This document shows, piece after piece, positions 13,001 through 20,169 of a stretch of DNA of 64,000 nucleotides (within the stretch, counting starts at the first letter, position 1; every line of letters begins with the position of its first letter). This DNA is from Chryseobacterium sp. MEBOG06. Lineage in GTDB: Bacteria; Bacteroidota; Bacteroidia; Flavobacteriales; Weeksellaceae. Under the pieces are notes generated by a model. The model was not told where the DNA came from, made no database searches, and saw only the letters and a program-made list of their open reading frames with translations. Made by a program: the position numbers and the translations under genes. The stretch is taken from positions 1,116,001 to 1,180,000 of the forward strand of contig NZ_CP084580.1 of the NCBI RefSeq assembly GCF_021869765.1, written 5' to 3'.

Positions 13001-13131
13001 TATACAAAGTGACCAAATTCAATCAGGCAACCAGACAGTTTGAATACACTAAAAATGTAAGCGGTAACGGACTTGCTCCTTTATCCGGAAATCCATACCA
13101 GATTCAGATTGGAGCAAAGTATAGTTTTTAA
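10045..13131 (+). CDS. TonB-dependent outer-membrane receptor, Oar-like, with carboxypeptidase-regulatory domain
   Basis: This 1,028-residue protein has a signal peptide (1-21, ending YAQ). A carboxypeptidase-regulatory-like beta-sandwich follows (about 25-105, with IVGKVTGPGS and GEYIFKEIPLGGPY). Next is a plug domain with LPVNGRNFANLAELSP and a long 22-strand-type barrel ending in an aromatic C-terminus (KYSF). The plug motifs are those of Oar-like TonB-dependent transporters, which use proton-motive force through TonB to import large ligands. The substrate cannot be told; no SusD-like partner is adjacent. Confidence 0.9.
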   Translation: MKKVKIVLGLLFLGLGTLAYAQTTQASIVGKVTGPGSTAQEKVKVTIVNESTGFRTVTETNSKGEYIFKEIPLGGPYTVIVNEDKKEGYNVNFGDQVTVNMDLGSEKHIEEVKITGNLKNKIGNLGAATAISAKNISMLPVNGRNFANLAELSPLSGKGGSLSGQLGSSTNFTIDGMTAKNPTSAGATTSRSGAPFSISIEAVREFKIITNQYDVTLGRSGGGTVSAVTKSGTNKFSGSAWEYLRTNWLSSPYDIRGNKRQNDFSTSQFGFSLGGPIIKNKLHFFVAWDHQLDSRPLIIADIKSPDDEKRFNTTTETLNQFLNIARSKYGVGNTPQFGTFDKRRNSDAAFLRLDWQINEKHLLTLRNNFTSDLNKNGLIDNTSINFFESYGNDKNLDNSLLLTLRSNLQPNLTNELKAQYLYTFQDSYQNAELGKPVPRAIVENVSAPGVGSTNIQIGGHRFGQESFRNNVFQIVDNLYYNTDKVKYTFGADLMYTNAKSIYGSEVNGRFQFQGLTNFDNMTPYRYYREVPLVADPSVRSNIWNIGVYGQFQAKIAKGLDLMAGLRLDYGGYPKAEFNQKLYDEMGIKTDNQIKSFVIQPRFQFDWNINEQNKDFLKFGAGIFSSDINNYMIINNLVFDGRHLATVDVTGKDVPFPDFNSYRDNYANVPSLAQFQIPTINYTGKDAKIPIIYKANISYTHFFNERFRVGIAGYMALGRNNYFYYDRNMQANPFFTLSNEDGRGVFVPVTGITNNTNNSVNIDWKAGRINKNFGRVLELVSDGKVNQFSWVADTSYRYWKDGEITASYTWSDIKDNTSYNGNVANSATLSTLVQGDPRDLRMSYSDNQFRNKVVIYGNSPTIAGFSLGIRYSGMGGTRFSATAGGNINGDFVDSNDLAYIFPNIAQTILDDPQVGQALKNYISEYNGKIAERNGGKNGFYGVWDVRLSKKIKFDKIGAFEFSVDIFNVANLLNKEWGVNESYGNVSLYKVTKFNQATRQFEYTKNVSGNGLAPLSGNPYQIQIGAKYSF

Positions 13132-13150
13132 TAAAGAAAAATAGACATAA

Positions 13151-13190
13151 TAAACCACAAAAGCCCCTTCTGGAAGACTTTTGTGGTTTA
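13151..13190 (+). terminator. Terminator after TonB-dependent receptor
   Basis: A 13-bp perfect stem (TAAACCACAAAAG and its complement) is followed by CAGTTTTTAT. Confidence 0.8.
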
Positions 13191-13260
13191 CAGTTTTTAT
13201 AATAATACTTACCTTTATCAAAAAGTTCCAGAACTTTATTTTAATTATCTAAATTATATT

Positions 13261-14007
13261 ATGAAAAATTTTATCTTAGGGTTAGCAGTTTTAAGTACAG
13301 TTTTGATGAAAGCACAAACCCAGATCATTGCCCATAGAGGTTATTTTCAGGCCCAGCCTGCTACAACGGAAAATTCTCTTAAATCATTGGAAAATGCCCA
13401 GAAATTAAAAGTTTATGGGTCGGAATTTGATGTAAGAATGACTAAAGACGGAATATTGGTCATCAATCATGATGAGCATCATGGAAAGATGGATATTGCA
13501 GAAACTACTTTCAAAGAATTGGCACAGTTGAAACTATCCAATGGAGAAAATTTCCCTACTTTAAAAGATTATTTGAAACAGGGAAAAAAGGACTCATCTG
13601 TGAAGCTTATCGTTGAGATCAAGCCTGCCAAGACTCCGGAAATAGAAAATGAGATTACTCAGAAGACGATCAAAATGATCAGGGATATGAAACTTGAATC
13701 TCAGACCGAGTTTATTTCTTTCAGTTTGAATATCTGCAAAGAGATAAAGAAGCTGGCGCCGGCATTTAAAGTTCAGTATCTGAACGGAGAACTTTCACCA
13801 GAGCAGATCAAAAAAGAAGGACTGGATGGGATGGATTACCACTACAGTGTCTTCCAGAAAAATACTGGCTGGATTGCTGAAGCAAAAGCAATGGGATTAA
13901 TTACCAATGCATGGACAGTGAATGATACTGCTGTGTATGATGAACTGAAAAAACAGGGAATAGGATTCGTAACAACGAATATACCTGACCAATTGAAAAA
14001 TAAATAG
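13261..14007 (+). CDS. Exported glycerophosphodiester phosphodiesterase family protein
   Basis: From the ATG at 13261 this is a 248-residue protein with a signal peptide (about 1-18, ending KAQ). An in-frame ATG at 13183 would add 26 residues ahead of the signal and is unlikely to be the start. It has the GDPD signature: IIAHRGY near residue 25, the metal-binding GSEFDVRMTKDGILVINHD and a later LIVEIKP. These enzymes hydrolyse glycerophosphodiesters to glycerol 3-phosphate and an alcohol in the periplasm. A single-gene unit between a terminator and a new promoter. Confidence 0.9.
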   Translation: MKNFILGLAVLSTVLMKAQTQIIAHRGYFQAQPATTENSLKSLENAQKLKVYGSEFDVRMTKDGILVINHDEHHGKMDIAETTFKELAQLKLSNGENFPTLKDYLKQGKKDSSVKLIVEIKPAKTPEIENEITQKTIKMIRDMKLESQTEFISFSLNICKEIKKLAPAFKVQYLNGELSPEQIKKEGLDGMDYHYSVFQKNTGWIAEAKAMGLITNAWTVNDTAVYDELKKQGIGFVTTNIPDQLKNK

Positions 14008-14132
14008 GATTTTTAATTCATAAAAGATACAAAAAAGATACTGTTTTTACAGTTAGTAGATCCCGACATCTTAAAAACCATTAAAAAACTATTAAATCTC
14101 CTTTTTCGCCGTCTTGTAAAAAGGTTCTTTTG

Positions 14133-14140
14133 TAACTTTG
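14133..14140 (+). promoter_or_regulatory. -7 element for short-chain dehydrogenase
   Basis: TAACTTTG fits TAnnTTTG, with a TTG at 14114 about 17 bp upstream (the -33 TTTG-like position) and the ATG 23 bp downstream. Confidence 0.65.
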
Positions 14141-14162
14141 TATTAAGAAAAGTATTACTACT

Positions 14163-14876
14163 ATGAATATAAACGGAAAAAATGCCATTGTAACAGGTGG
14201 TGGAAGAGGATTAGGAAAAGCTGTAGCCCTTGCTTTAGCCAATGAAGGAGTAAACGTTGCCATTACAGGACGAAACGAAGAAAATCTTAAAATGGCAGTT
14301 GAGGAGATCAAAAAATTAGGCGTAAACTCAGCCTATGCAGTTTTTTCTGTAGACAATGAAATTCAGGTAAAAGCTGGAATAGAATCTTTGGCAGAACAGC
14401 TGGGAGGTGTTGATATTCTCATAAATAACGCTGGGATCGGAGATTTCGGAAGTATTGAAGAGATGCCTTCTGAAACCTGGGAGCAGGTTATTAATACCAA
14501 TCTATTCGGAGTATATTATGCTGCTAAAGCAGTTCATCCATTTATGAAAGCTAAAGGTGAAGGTGACATCGTAAACGTAGCTTCTACAGCTGGTTTGAAA
14601 GGCGGCCCTAATATGTCAGCTTATGCAGCTTCAAAAGCAGCAGTAATTTCTTTGTCACAATCCATGATGGCAGAATGGAGAAAACAAAACATCCGTGTGA
14701 TCACACTTACCCCTAGTACAATCGCTTCCGATATGAGTATTCAGGGAGGACTTACAGATGGGAATCCTGATAAAGTATTACAGCCGGAAGACTTTGCAGA
14801 ATGGGTAAGAGATATTTTGAAAATGAACAGAAGAGCTTTAATCGCTAATGCTTCTATTTTCTCAACAAATCCTTAA
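14163..14876 (+). CDS. Short-chain dehydrogenase/reductase (3-oxoacyl-ACP reductase-like)
   Basis: This 237-residue Rossmann-fold oxidoreductase has the nucleotide-binding TGGGRGLGKA (residues 11-20), the structural NNAG at about 87-90, a catalytic Ser in NVASTAG and the YxxxK pair in YAASK near residue 157. These are the signatures of classical SDR enzymes, using NAD(P)H. The closest type is FabG-like 3-ketoacyl reductases, but classical SDRs have many substrates and there is no fatty-acid gene beside it, so the substrate is left open. Confidence 0.9.
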   Translation: MNINGKNAIVTGGGRGLGKAVALALANEGVNVAITGRNEENLKMAVEEIKKLGVNSAYAVFSVDNEIQVKAGIESLAEQLGGVDILINNAGIGDFGSIEEMPSETWEQVINTNLFGVYYAAKAVHPFMKAKGEGDIVNVASTAGLKGGPNMSAYAASKAAVISLSQSMMAEWRKQNIRVITLTPSTIASDMSIQGGLTDGNPDKVLQPEDFAEWVRDILKMNRRALIANASIFSTNP

Positions 14877-15241
14877 TAAGGTAAAAATGGAGAGTTGAAA
14901 ATTGAAAATGGCTTCTCAGCTTTTTTGAAGTGGTAACTCAACAATAAAAATCAATAGGAGCGGGCTTTTGCCCGCTTTATTTATGATAGATCATGGCAGG
15001 TTTTAGCAAAAATATTGTCCAGAAAGGGTGGTGAATTGGATTTCTATAAAATAATCCTTCCAATACAGAATAATTGTGTGATCTTGAAAACCGCGATATT
15101 TTGCTCCTGTATTATTCAATAGAAATGGGCTTTAGCCCATTTAACAAAAAACCATAAAAAATCCTCTGGCTTTAGCCAAAACTTACCACTTCTATTTTTT
15201 TAACAATAATAACATTAGTATTTTTGCAGTAAATTACTTAC
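14877..15241 (+). other. Intergenic region with hairpins and prmA promoter
   Basis: No gene is visible in these 365 bp. A GC hairpin (GCGGGCTTTTGCCCGC, about 14958-14973) followed by TTTATTT looks like the terminator of the dehydrogenase gene. Two further small stems, GGGCTTTAGCCC (about 15126-15137) and GGCTTTAGCC (about 15168-15177), have the same form and may be one small repeat family. A TAnnTTTG element (TATTTTTG, 15219-15226) lies 15 bp before prmA. Confidence 0.6.
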
Positions 15242-16069
15242 ATGCAAAATTATTTAGAATTCAATTTCAAAATCTCTCCATTACAACCATGGAACGAGAT
15301 ATTAATGGCGGAGCTTATAGAAATAGGTTTTGACAGTTTTACAGAAGAAATTGACGGGATTTTAGGATATATCCAGACAGATTTGTTTCATGAAGATCAG
15401 CTGAAAGCCCTTCCGATCTTTGAAAATGAGAATGTAAAGATTGATTATTCTTTCGAAGAAATGCCGAATATCAACTGGAATGAAGAATGGGAGAAAAATT
15501 TCTCACCCATCAATATTGATGATAAAGTATTGATCAGAGCAGAATTTCATGAGTCTGTACCAGGAATGCATGAAATCATTATTCAGCCTAAAATGTCTTT
15601 CGGTACGGGGCATCACCCAACAACTCACTTGATGATCCAACAGATGATGGATATTGATTTTACAGGTAAAAAAGTATTGGATATGGGATGTGGAACTTCT
15701 GTGCTGGCAATTTATGCGAAACAGCAGGGAGCCGGAGATACAAAAGCAATTGATATTGATGAGTGGTCGGTAGAAAACTCAAAAGAGAACTCAGTAAGAA
15801 ACGGTGTAGAACTAGATATAGAACAAGGTACAGCTGAAAACTTAGGACATGAAAATTTTGATGTTATTTTAGCTAATATCAATAGAAATATTCTGATCTC
15901 AGATATCCCTACTTATGTTTCAGTATTGAATAAAGGAGGTAAACTGTTGCTTTCAGGACTTTGTTTCTTTGATGTGGATGATATCCTTGAAGTGTGCAGA
16001 GAAAGCGGTCTGGAGCTGAAAAAACAGTTGCAGCGCGAAGAATGGGTGAGCCTGTTACTTGAAAAATAA
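15242..16069 (+). CDS. prmA: Ribosomal protein L11 methyltransferase
   Basis: This 275-residue enzyme is expected to trimethylate ribosomal protein L11 using S-adenosylmethionine. An N-terminal substrate-recognition domain (about 1-95) precedes a Rossmann methyltransferase domain with motif I VLDMGCGTSVLAIYA (near 145), an acidic motif II AIDIDEWS and the PrmA-typical LANINRNIL. It also has the SFGTGHHPTT segment that is diagnostic of PrmA. The length is normal. The next gene begins 16 bp downstream, so the two may be co-transcribed. Confidence 0.95.
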   Translation: MQNYLEFNFKISPLQPWNEILMAELIEIGFDSFTEEIDGILGYIQTDLFHEDQLKALPIFENENVKIDYSFEEMPNINWNEEWEKNFSPINIDDKVLIRAEFHESVPGMHEIIIQPKMSFGTGHHPTTHLMIQQMMDIDFTGKKVLDMGCGTSVLAIYAKQQGAGDTKAIDIDEWSVENSKENSVRNGVELDIEQGTAENLGHENFDVILANINRNILISDIPTYVSVLNKGGKLLLSGLCFFDVDDILEVCRESGLELKKQLQREEWVSLLLEK

Positions 16070-16085
16070 TAACACACGCACAAGT

Positions 16086-16931
16086 ATGAAAACCTTATTG
16101 ACAGCTTGGTGTTTACTGATGCTGCAGTTTTTTACAGCTCAGGAAAATGAAATATATGCAGATGGCATTTTTGGATTTGAACAGAATAAAACGCAGAAAA
16201 TTTTCACAAACTGGACAAGAGTCAGAAAAGAACCTGATGCCAATTCTCCAATTTTAGATTCTTTACAGAGCAACCAGACAATAATGGTTCTTAATAAAGA
16301 AGAAACTGTCCCTGTTTTGCAGCTTGGAGAAAGAAAAGCAAATTGGTATAAGATTTCTTATCAAAAAGGAGACGTAGCCTCTGAAGGATATGTATGGGGA
16401 GGAAATCTTTGTGTAGGATATCGAAATAAAAATGGGTATGATTTTCTTTTGGGCCTTTCAAAAACAATAAGTAAGAAAATTAAGGAATTGAATAGCTTTG
16501 AGAAGCAGAATATTGCCGGAATAAAAGTAATGGAAGGAAATAACCTGATTGATGAGGTTTATTTTGATACAGGAAAAGGAGAAGAGTTGAGTTCTGCTGC
16601 CTTCAATATTGAAAGCAATCATAAACTGCAGAATGTAGAGTTTACTTTAAAAGCAATGATTTCGGGTGAAGCTTGTGGTATCGCAGGTTATGATCAGTAT
16701 GTTCTTTTTAAAGACAAGAAACTGGTTGCACTTCCACAATTGATGAATGTAGGAGATGCCGGTGTTTATTATCACAGTGAAGTGTATATTTTTCCTAATG
16801 ATAAAGGGGGCATCCATGATGCATTTGTCTTTAAAATGGAAGATGTAGAGGTGGATGAAAAAGAAAAGGAAACAAAAAAAAGTTCTTCTAAGACATATCT
16901 TTGGAATGGAAATTCTTATCAATTAAAATAA
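16086..16931 (+). CDS. Exported protein with bacterial SH3-like domain
   Basis: Taking the ATG at 16086 (a start at 16059 would overlap prmA and place nine polar residues before the signal), the product is 281 residues with a signal peptide ending FFTAQ. Residues about 30-105 look like an SH3b domain (NWTRVRKEPDANSPIL, then WYKISY and GYVWGGNLCVGY). The rest is beta-rich with no family I recognise, and the tail is Lys/Glu-rich. It is probably periplasmic. The link to prmA is positional only. Confidence 0.75.
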   Translation: MKTLLTAWCLLMLQFFTAQENEIYADGIFGFEQNKTQKIFTNWTRVRKEPDANSPILDSLQSNQTIMVLNKEETVPVLQLGERKANWYKISYQKGDVASEGYVWGGNLCVGYRNKNGYDFLLGLSKTISKKIKELNSFEKQNIAGIKVMEGNNLIDEVYFDTGKGEELSSAAFNIESNHKLQNVEFTLKAMISGEACGIAGYDQYVLFKDKKLVALPQLMNVGDAGVYYHSEVYIFPNDKGGIHDAFVFKMEDVEVDEKEKETKKSSSKTYLWNGNSYQLK

Positions 16932-16953
16932 GAGCATTTGTCAGAAATAAATT

Positions 16954-16980
16954 AAACCGTTGTAAGTACAGCGGTTTTTT
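16954..16980 (+). terminator. Terminator after SH3-like gene
   Basis: AAACCG...CGGTTT stem (AAACCGTTGTAAGTACAGCGGTTT) followed by a T run. Confidence 0.75.
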
Positions 16981-17099
16981 TGCTTTCTAAGCAGCTATAC
17001 TATGCCATGAAAAATGTATTTGGGATTAAAGCAATGCCCGGTAGCGCCTTAATAAAAATGGATCAGTATCAATTATTTCTGCCTGTTAAGTGATAGAAC

Positions 17100-17259
17100 T
17101 CAAAAATGTCTGAATAACACTTTTACACCTGATCCCTTATTCTTGTATTGTCTCTGAAAAGTCTTGCCTTTGATACCGAAAAGTTCGGATATGACTTTGA
17201 GAGGAAGATCTTTAGTGTCTGCTAATTTTTTTTAAGAAGACGGCAAATTCATTTGTCAT
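17100..17259 (-). pseudogene. Frameshifted small ORF (helix-turn-helix-like)
   Basis: On the minus strand an ATG at 17259 starts MTNEFAVFLKK and hits a stop in a poly-A run. Shifting frame there restores LADTKDLPLKVISELFG and KGKTFQRQYKNKG. The joined product would be about 53 residues, in the style of small DNA-binding or IS-accessory proteins of Bacteroidota. It lies just downstream of the small gene at 17274. The frameshift reading is mine; whether it was ever functional is uncertain. Confidence 0.35.
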
Positions 17260-17273
17260 GCGTGTTCCTTTAG

Positions 17274-17504
17274 CTACAACACCCCAATCTCTCTGTAGGA
17301 TTTCACGTGAGTGCTTATCAGTCCATCTTCTTCTTTTTCACATATGATTTGACAGTTGTACCTCTTATTGGGTAATTTATCTACAATAATTTCAGGGAGA
17401 AAACCTTTGGACTTTAGTAATCTATCTTGTAATTCATCAGGAATGCTGCTTTTTTCTTCAAAATAAATATGAAGTAAAAATTTAAGAAGGTCGTAATCGC
17501 TTAG
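17274..17504 (-). CDS. Small hypothetical protein
   Basis: From the ATG at 17504 this encodes about 76 residues beginning MLSDYDLLKFLLHIYFEEKS; an upstream in-frame ATG at 17522 would add six. It is charged, has no signal peptide and I do not recognise the family. It is followed on the same strand by the frameshifted ORF at 17100-17259, and the two may be remnants of one small mobile unit. Confidence 0.45.
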   Translation of the reverse strand, partial: LSDYDLLKFLLHIYFEEKSSIPDELQDRLLKSKGFLPEIIVDKLPNKRYNCQIICEKEEDGLISTHVKSYREIGVL

Positions 17505-17602
17505 CATAAGACAAAGATACAACCACTAGACATTCCCCCAACTTTTGAGACTGATCCTCTATCTGGTTTGCTCTGAGAATTCTTAGATTATAGTACAAAA
17601 AA

Positions 17603-17626
17603 AGACTCACAAAATATTGTGAGTCT
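17603..17626 (-). terminator. Terminator of the tRNA cluster
   Basis: A perfect AGACTCACAA/TTGTGAGTCT stem with a T-run on the minus strand, directly after the last tRNA. Confidence 0.75.
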
Positions 17627-17634
17627 AAATACAG

Positions 17635-17708
17635 TGAGCGCGAAAGGATTCGAACCTTTGACCGTCTGCTTAGAAGGCAGATGCTCTATCCAGCTGAGCT
17701 ACGCACCC
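17635..17708 (-). tRNA. tRNA-Arg (TCT), copy 2 of tandem pair
   Basis: A 74-nt cloverleaf on the minus strand starts GGGTGCGTAGCTCAGCTGG. The anticodon loop CTTCTAA carries TCT, the T loop has GGTTCGAATCC, and the acceptor stem GGGTGCG pairs with CGCGCTC with wobbles. Confidence 0.93.
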
Positions 17709-17740
17709 ATTAAATAGTTTTGATAAAACTACTAAAACAG

Positions 17741-17815
17741 TCGGGGCGGCAGGATTCGAACCTGCGACCTCCTGGTCCCAAACCAGGCGCGATGACCGGA
17801 CTACGCTACGCCCCG
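17741..17815 (-). tRNA. tRNA-Pro (TGG), copy 2 of tandem pair
   Basis: A 75-nt minus-strand tRNA with acceptor CGGGGCG/CGCCCCG, anticodon loop TTTGGGA carrying TGG, and T arm CAGGTTCGAATCCTG. Confidence 0.93.
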
Positions 17816-17887
17816 AATAGGTCATCAATAACAAATTTTACTTCGTTATGTTATTTCAGAAGTACAAGACTTTTGAATTGGAATGAA

Positions 17888-17914
17888 AAAAATCACAAGG
17901 TATTTGTGAATTTT
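17888..17914 (-). terminator. Weak hairpin between tRNA pairs
   Basis: TCACAA...TTGTGA with T-rich flank on the minus strand follows the first-transcribed pair; possible processing or termination point. Confidence 0.4.
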
Positions 17915-17919
17915 TTTTG

Positions 17920-17993
17920 TGAGCGCGAAAGGATTCGAACCTTTGACCGTCTGCTTAGAAGGCAGATGCTCTATCCAGCTGAGCTACGCACCC
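17920..17993 (-). tRNA. tRNA-Arg (TCT), copy 1
   Basis: Identical in sequence to the tRNA-Arg at 17635-17708, with the same anticodon TCT and stems. Confidence 0.93.
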
Positions 17994-18025
17994 ATTAAAT
18001 AGTTTTGATAAAACTACTAAAACAG

Positions 18026-18100
18026 TCGGGGCGGCAGGATTCGAACCTGCGACCTCCTGGTCCCAAACCAGGCGCGATGACCGGACTACGCTACGCCCCG
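18026..18100 (-). tRNA. tRNA-Pro (TGG), copy 1
   Basis: Identical to the tRNA-Pro at 17741-17815; first gene transcribed in the cluster. Confidence 0.93.
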
Positions 18101-18768
18101 AAGAGGTCATCAATAACGATTTTTACTTCGTTTTTGCGGTTGCAAAGGTACAATACTTTTCGAAATAAAAAAATAAAATTTAAATTAATTTTACGTGAAT
18201 AATACCCAATTAATTTTACCGGACTAATAACCATTGAATTAACCTGTTTTAAAAATGAATAAAAATTCTTCAGATTTTTTTCTTTTTCATTCTTTATTAG
18301 TACCAATTGAGGGCTTAAGAATAATTTGCTATACGAATAATTAAATTTTTCAAATGTCAATTCTAGTAATCATGATTTAGTATTAAGCTTTAGAGCTATT
18401 TTTAGAGAGATAAGTGAGATGGTCACTTTATAATGTCCATTACAAAGAATAAAATAATAAACACTGATTATTTAAATCTTTTATAACAAATTTATGGTTA
18501 ATAAGTAAAGGTTCTTTTTTTTTACACATAATTCCTTAAATTTTGTTAAATAAAAAATTTGCTATATCTATTTCTTTTATTAATTTGCAAAAGTCAAAAA
18601 ACTAATACCTGATTATCCATGGAAAATTCAATCTTCTCTATTTACTGTTTTGATTATCATTGCGTTGCTATTGATGTCGCTCGTATAATTTCTTTTTCTT
18701 ACTGATTTTTTTATAACCAAACCTTCGAATAGTTCTTGCTAACTATCAATTTTAGTAAAATATCTGGC
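18101..18768 (+). other. Gene-free region upstream of the RHS operon
   Basis: About 670 bp of very AT-rich sequence separates the tRNAs from the RHS operon. A TTAATTTG at 18590-18597, one mismatch from TAnnTTTG, could be the operon promoter, leaving a leader of about 170 nt. The only long open frame (minus strand, 18091-18360) runs into a tRNA and has no coding character. tRNA genes often mark the edge of a genomic island; no attachment-site repeat was found. Confidence 0.45.
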
Positions 18769-20160
18769 ATGTATAAACTTTCTTATTCTAAGATGTTTAC
18801 GATAACTGCTTTATCGTGTTCTGTCTCTTTTTATTCTCAATTAGTGGGATCAGATGTCCAGCTATGGGAAAAAGCAAATCCGACGCTTCGTGAAGCTTCA
18901 AAATGCAAAGATGAAAATCTGCTTAATTTCCATTGCAGTATTAAGGATAAGCTGTTCAAAAAATATATAAAATACAGTAAAAATAAAAGTCATACCCTTA
19001 CGGCTGTTCATCGCTCCAAGGAAGATGAATTAATCTGGGAAAATACAGATGAAAAAATATCTTTAGGAAATAACAGTTATAAGACTGGAGGGAAAAAAAA
19101 TGTGGAAATTAGAAAAAAGCCAAGTATTTTTTCATATCTGGCAACGGCTGATTCTGACCATGAAAAATCGGACAGTCTGAAAATTAAATTTGAGGATCAG
19201 AATCTCTATGAGATGGTATTTCTGCCAAGAAAAGCCAGGTCCTTAGATTTAAATAAAATTCATTCCTATCTTTCTATTAAATACGGAATCTCTCTTGAAA
19301 AAGGGAAGTATTACAGTAGTGACGGGAAAATAATCTGGGATCCTGAACAACATAAAGAATATAAATATAAGCCTACAGGATTGGGCAGAGATAATGGTAA
19401 TGAACTTTATCAGAAACAATCATCCAATCAGGCAGATCTTTTTTTAACTATCGGGAAAAACTCCATTGAAAGAACCAATGTGGAAAATCAGGCGATTTTT
19501 GATAACAATCAGTTTGTAATCTGGTCAGATGATAACAAGGATTTGGCTTTGAAAAATGACGGAAGTCTTGATGTTCTGCAAAAAAACTGGGAGATCAGTT
19601 TTATTGGCAATAAAGTTTCTAAAACGGATTATAGTGTCAGGATTTTAAAAGAAACGGTAAATCCGAGATCTTTACCTACTGCTTATTGGATGCTTCTGAA
19701 AAAACCTGATGGAAGTATACAGAAAATTCAGGGGGTTGAAAATGAATATTATATATTCTTCAATAAAGTTGATTTCCTGAATGATTTTGATAGCGGAGAT
19801 ACGGCCCATTTTACTTTTGCCGTAAGTCCATTAAAAGATCAAAAAAGAGAAAGTACAAATCCTATTCAGAATTCTGGACCCGGATCATCAATCAATAGCA
19901 GTGAATTATCTTTGGAACTGACTAAAATTAATCTTTATCCAAACCCGGTTAAAAAAGGACAGATCTTTACGGTTACTTTTCCGTCAATGGACGGGCTTGA
20001 GATTTCCATTTATGATGGCACAGGAAGACTTGTAAAGCTGGATAATATAGACAGGAAATCCAACCACTATACCGGGCAACTTGATGTACAAAGTGCTTAT
20101 ATCATCAATCTTACCCAAAACAAAAAAATTATAAAAACTTTCAAATTAATCGTTGATTAA
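18769..20160 (+). CDS. T9SS-sorted exported protein, operon partner of the RHS gene
   Basis: Starting at the ATG at 18769 gives 463 residues with a signal peptide (about 1-23); an ATG at 18736 would add 11. The middle (about 155-230 of the mature protein) has LPRKARSLDLNKIHSYLS, YGISLEKG and GLGRDNGNELYQKQS, the style of a domain found in large Bacteroidota surface proteins (DUF8202-like, by recollection). The C-terminus is a Por-secretion sorting tail with INLYPNPVKKGQ and SIYDGTGRLVKL. It ends 9 bp before the giant RHS gene, so the two are almost certainly co-transcribed. It may help surface display or delivery of the RHS protein; that is inference. Confidence 0.8.
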   Translation: MYKLSYSKMFTITALSCSVSFYSQLVGSDVQLWEKANPTLREASKCKDENLLNFHCSIKDKLFKKYIKYSKNKSHTLTAVHRSKEDELIWENTDEKISLGNNSYKTGGKKNVEIRKKPSIFSYLATADSDHEKSDSLKIKFEDQNLYEMVFLPRKARSLDLNKIHSYLSIKYGISLEKGKYYSSDGKIIWDPEQHKEYKYKPTGLGRDNGNELYQKQSSNQADLFLTIGKNSIERTNVENQAIFDNNQFVIWSDDNKDLALKNDGSLDVLQKNWEISFIGNKVSKTDYSVRILKETVNPRSLPTAYWMLLKKPDGSIQKIQGVENEYYIFFNKVDFLNDFDSGDTAHFTFAVSPLKDQKRESTNPIQNSGPGSSINSSELSLELTKINLYPNPVKKGQIFTVTFPSMDGLEISIYDGTGRLVKLDNIDRKSNHYTGQLDVQSAYIINLTQNKKIIKTFKLIVD

Positions 20161-20169
20161 AACTTTACC

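Larger units (their letters stand above)
17635..18204. repeat. Tandem duplication of the tRNA-Arg/tRNA-Pro unit (285-bp period)
   Basis: The Arg and Pro tRNA genes and their 32-bp spacer at 17635-17815 recur 285 bp downstream at 17920-18100. The sequence between units differs, so the duplication is not brand new. Confidence 0.85.

Noticed and set aside
17720..18202. Open frames encoding SGRQDSNLRPPGPKPG on the plus strand
   Set aside because: These are read-throughs of the antisense of the tRNA-Arg and tRNA-Pro genes, a well-known false protein.
18091..18360. 89-residue minus-strand frame upstream of the RHS operon
   Set aside because: It overlaps a tRNA, is highly AT-driven in composition and has no recognisable feature.
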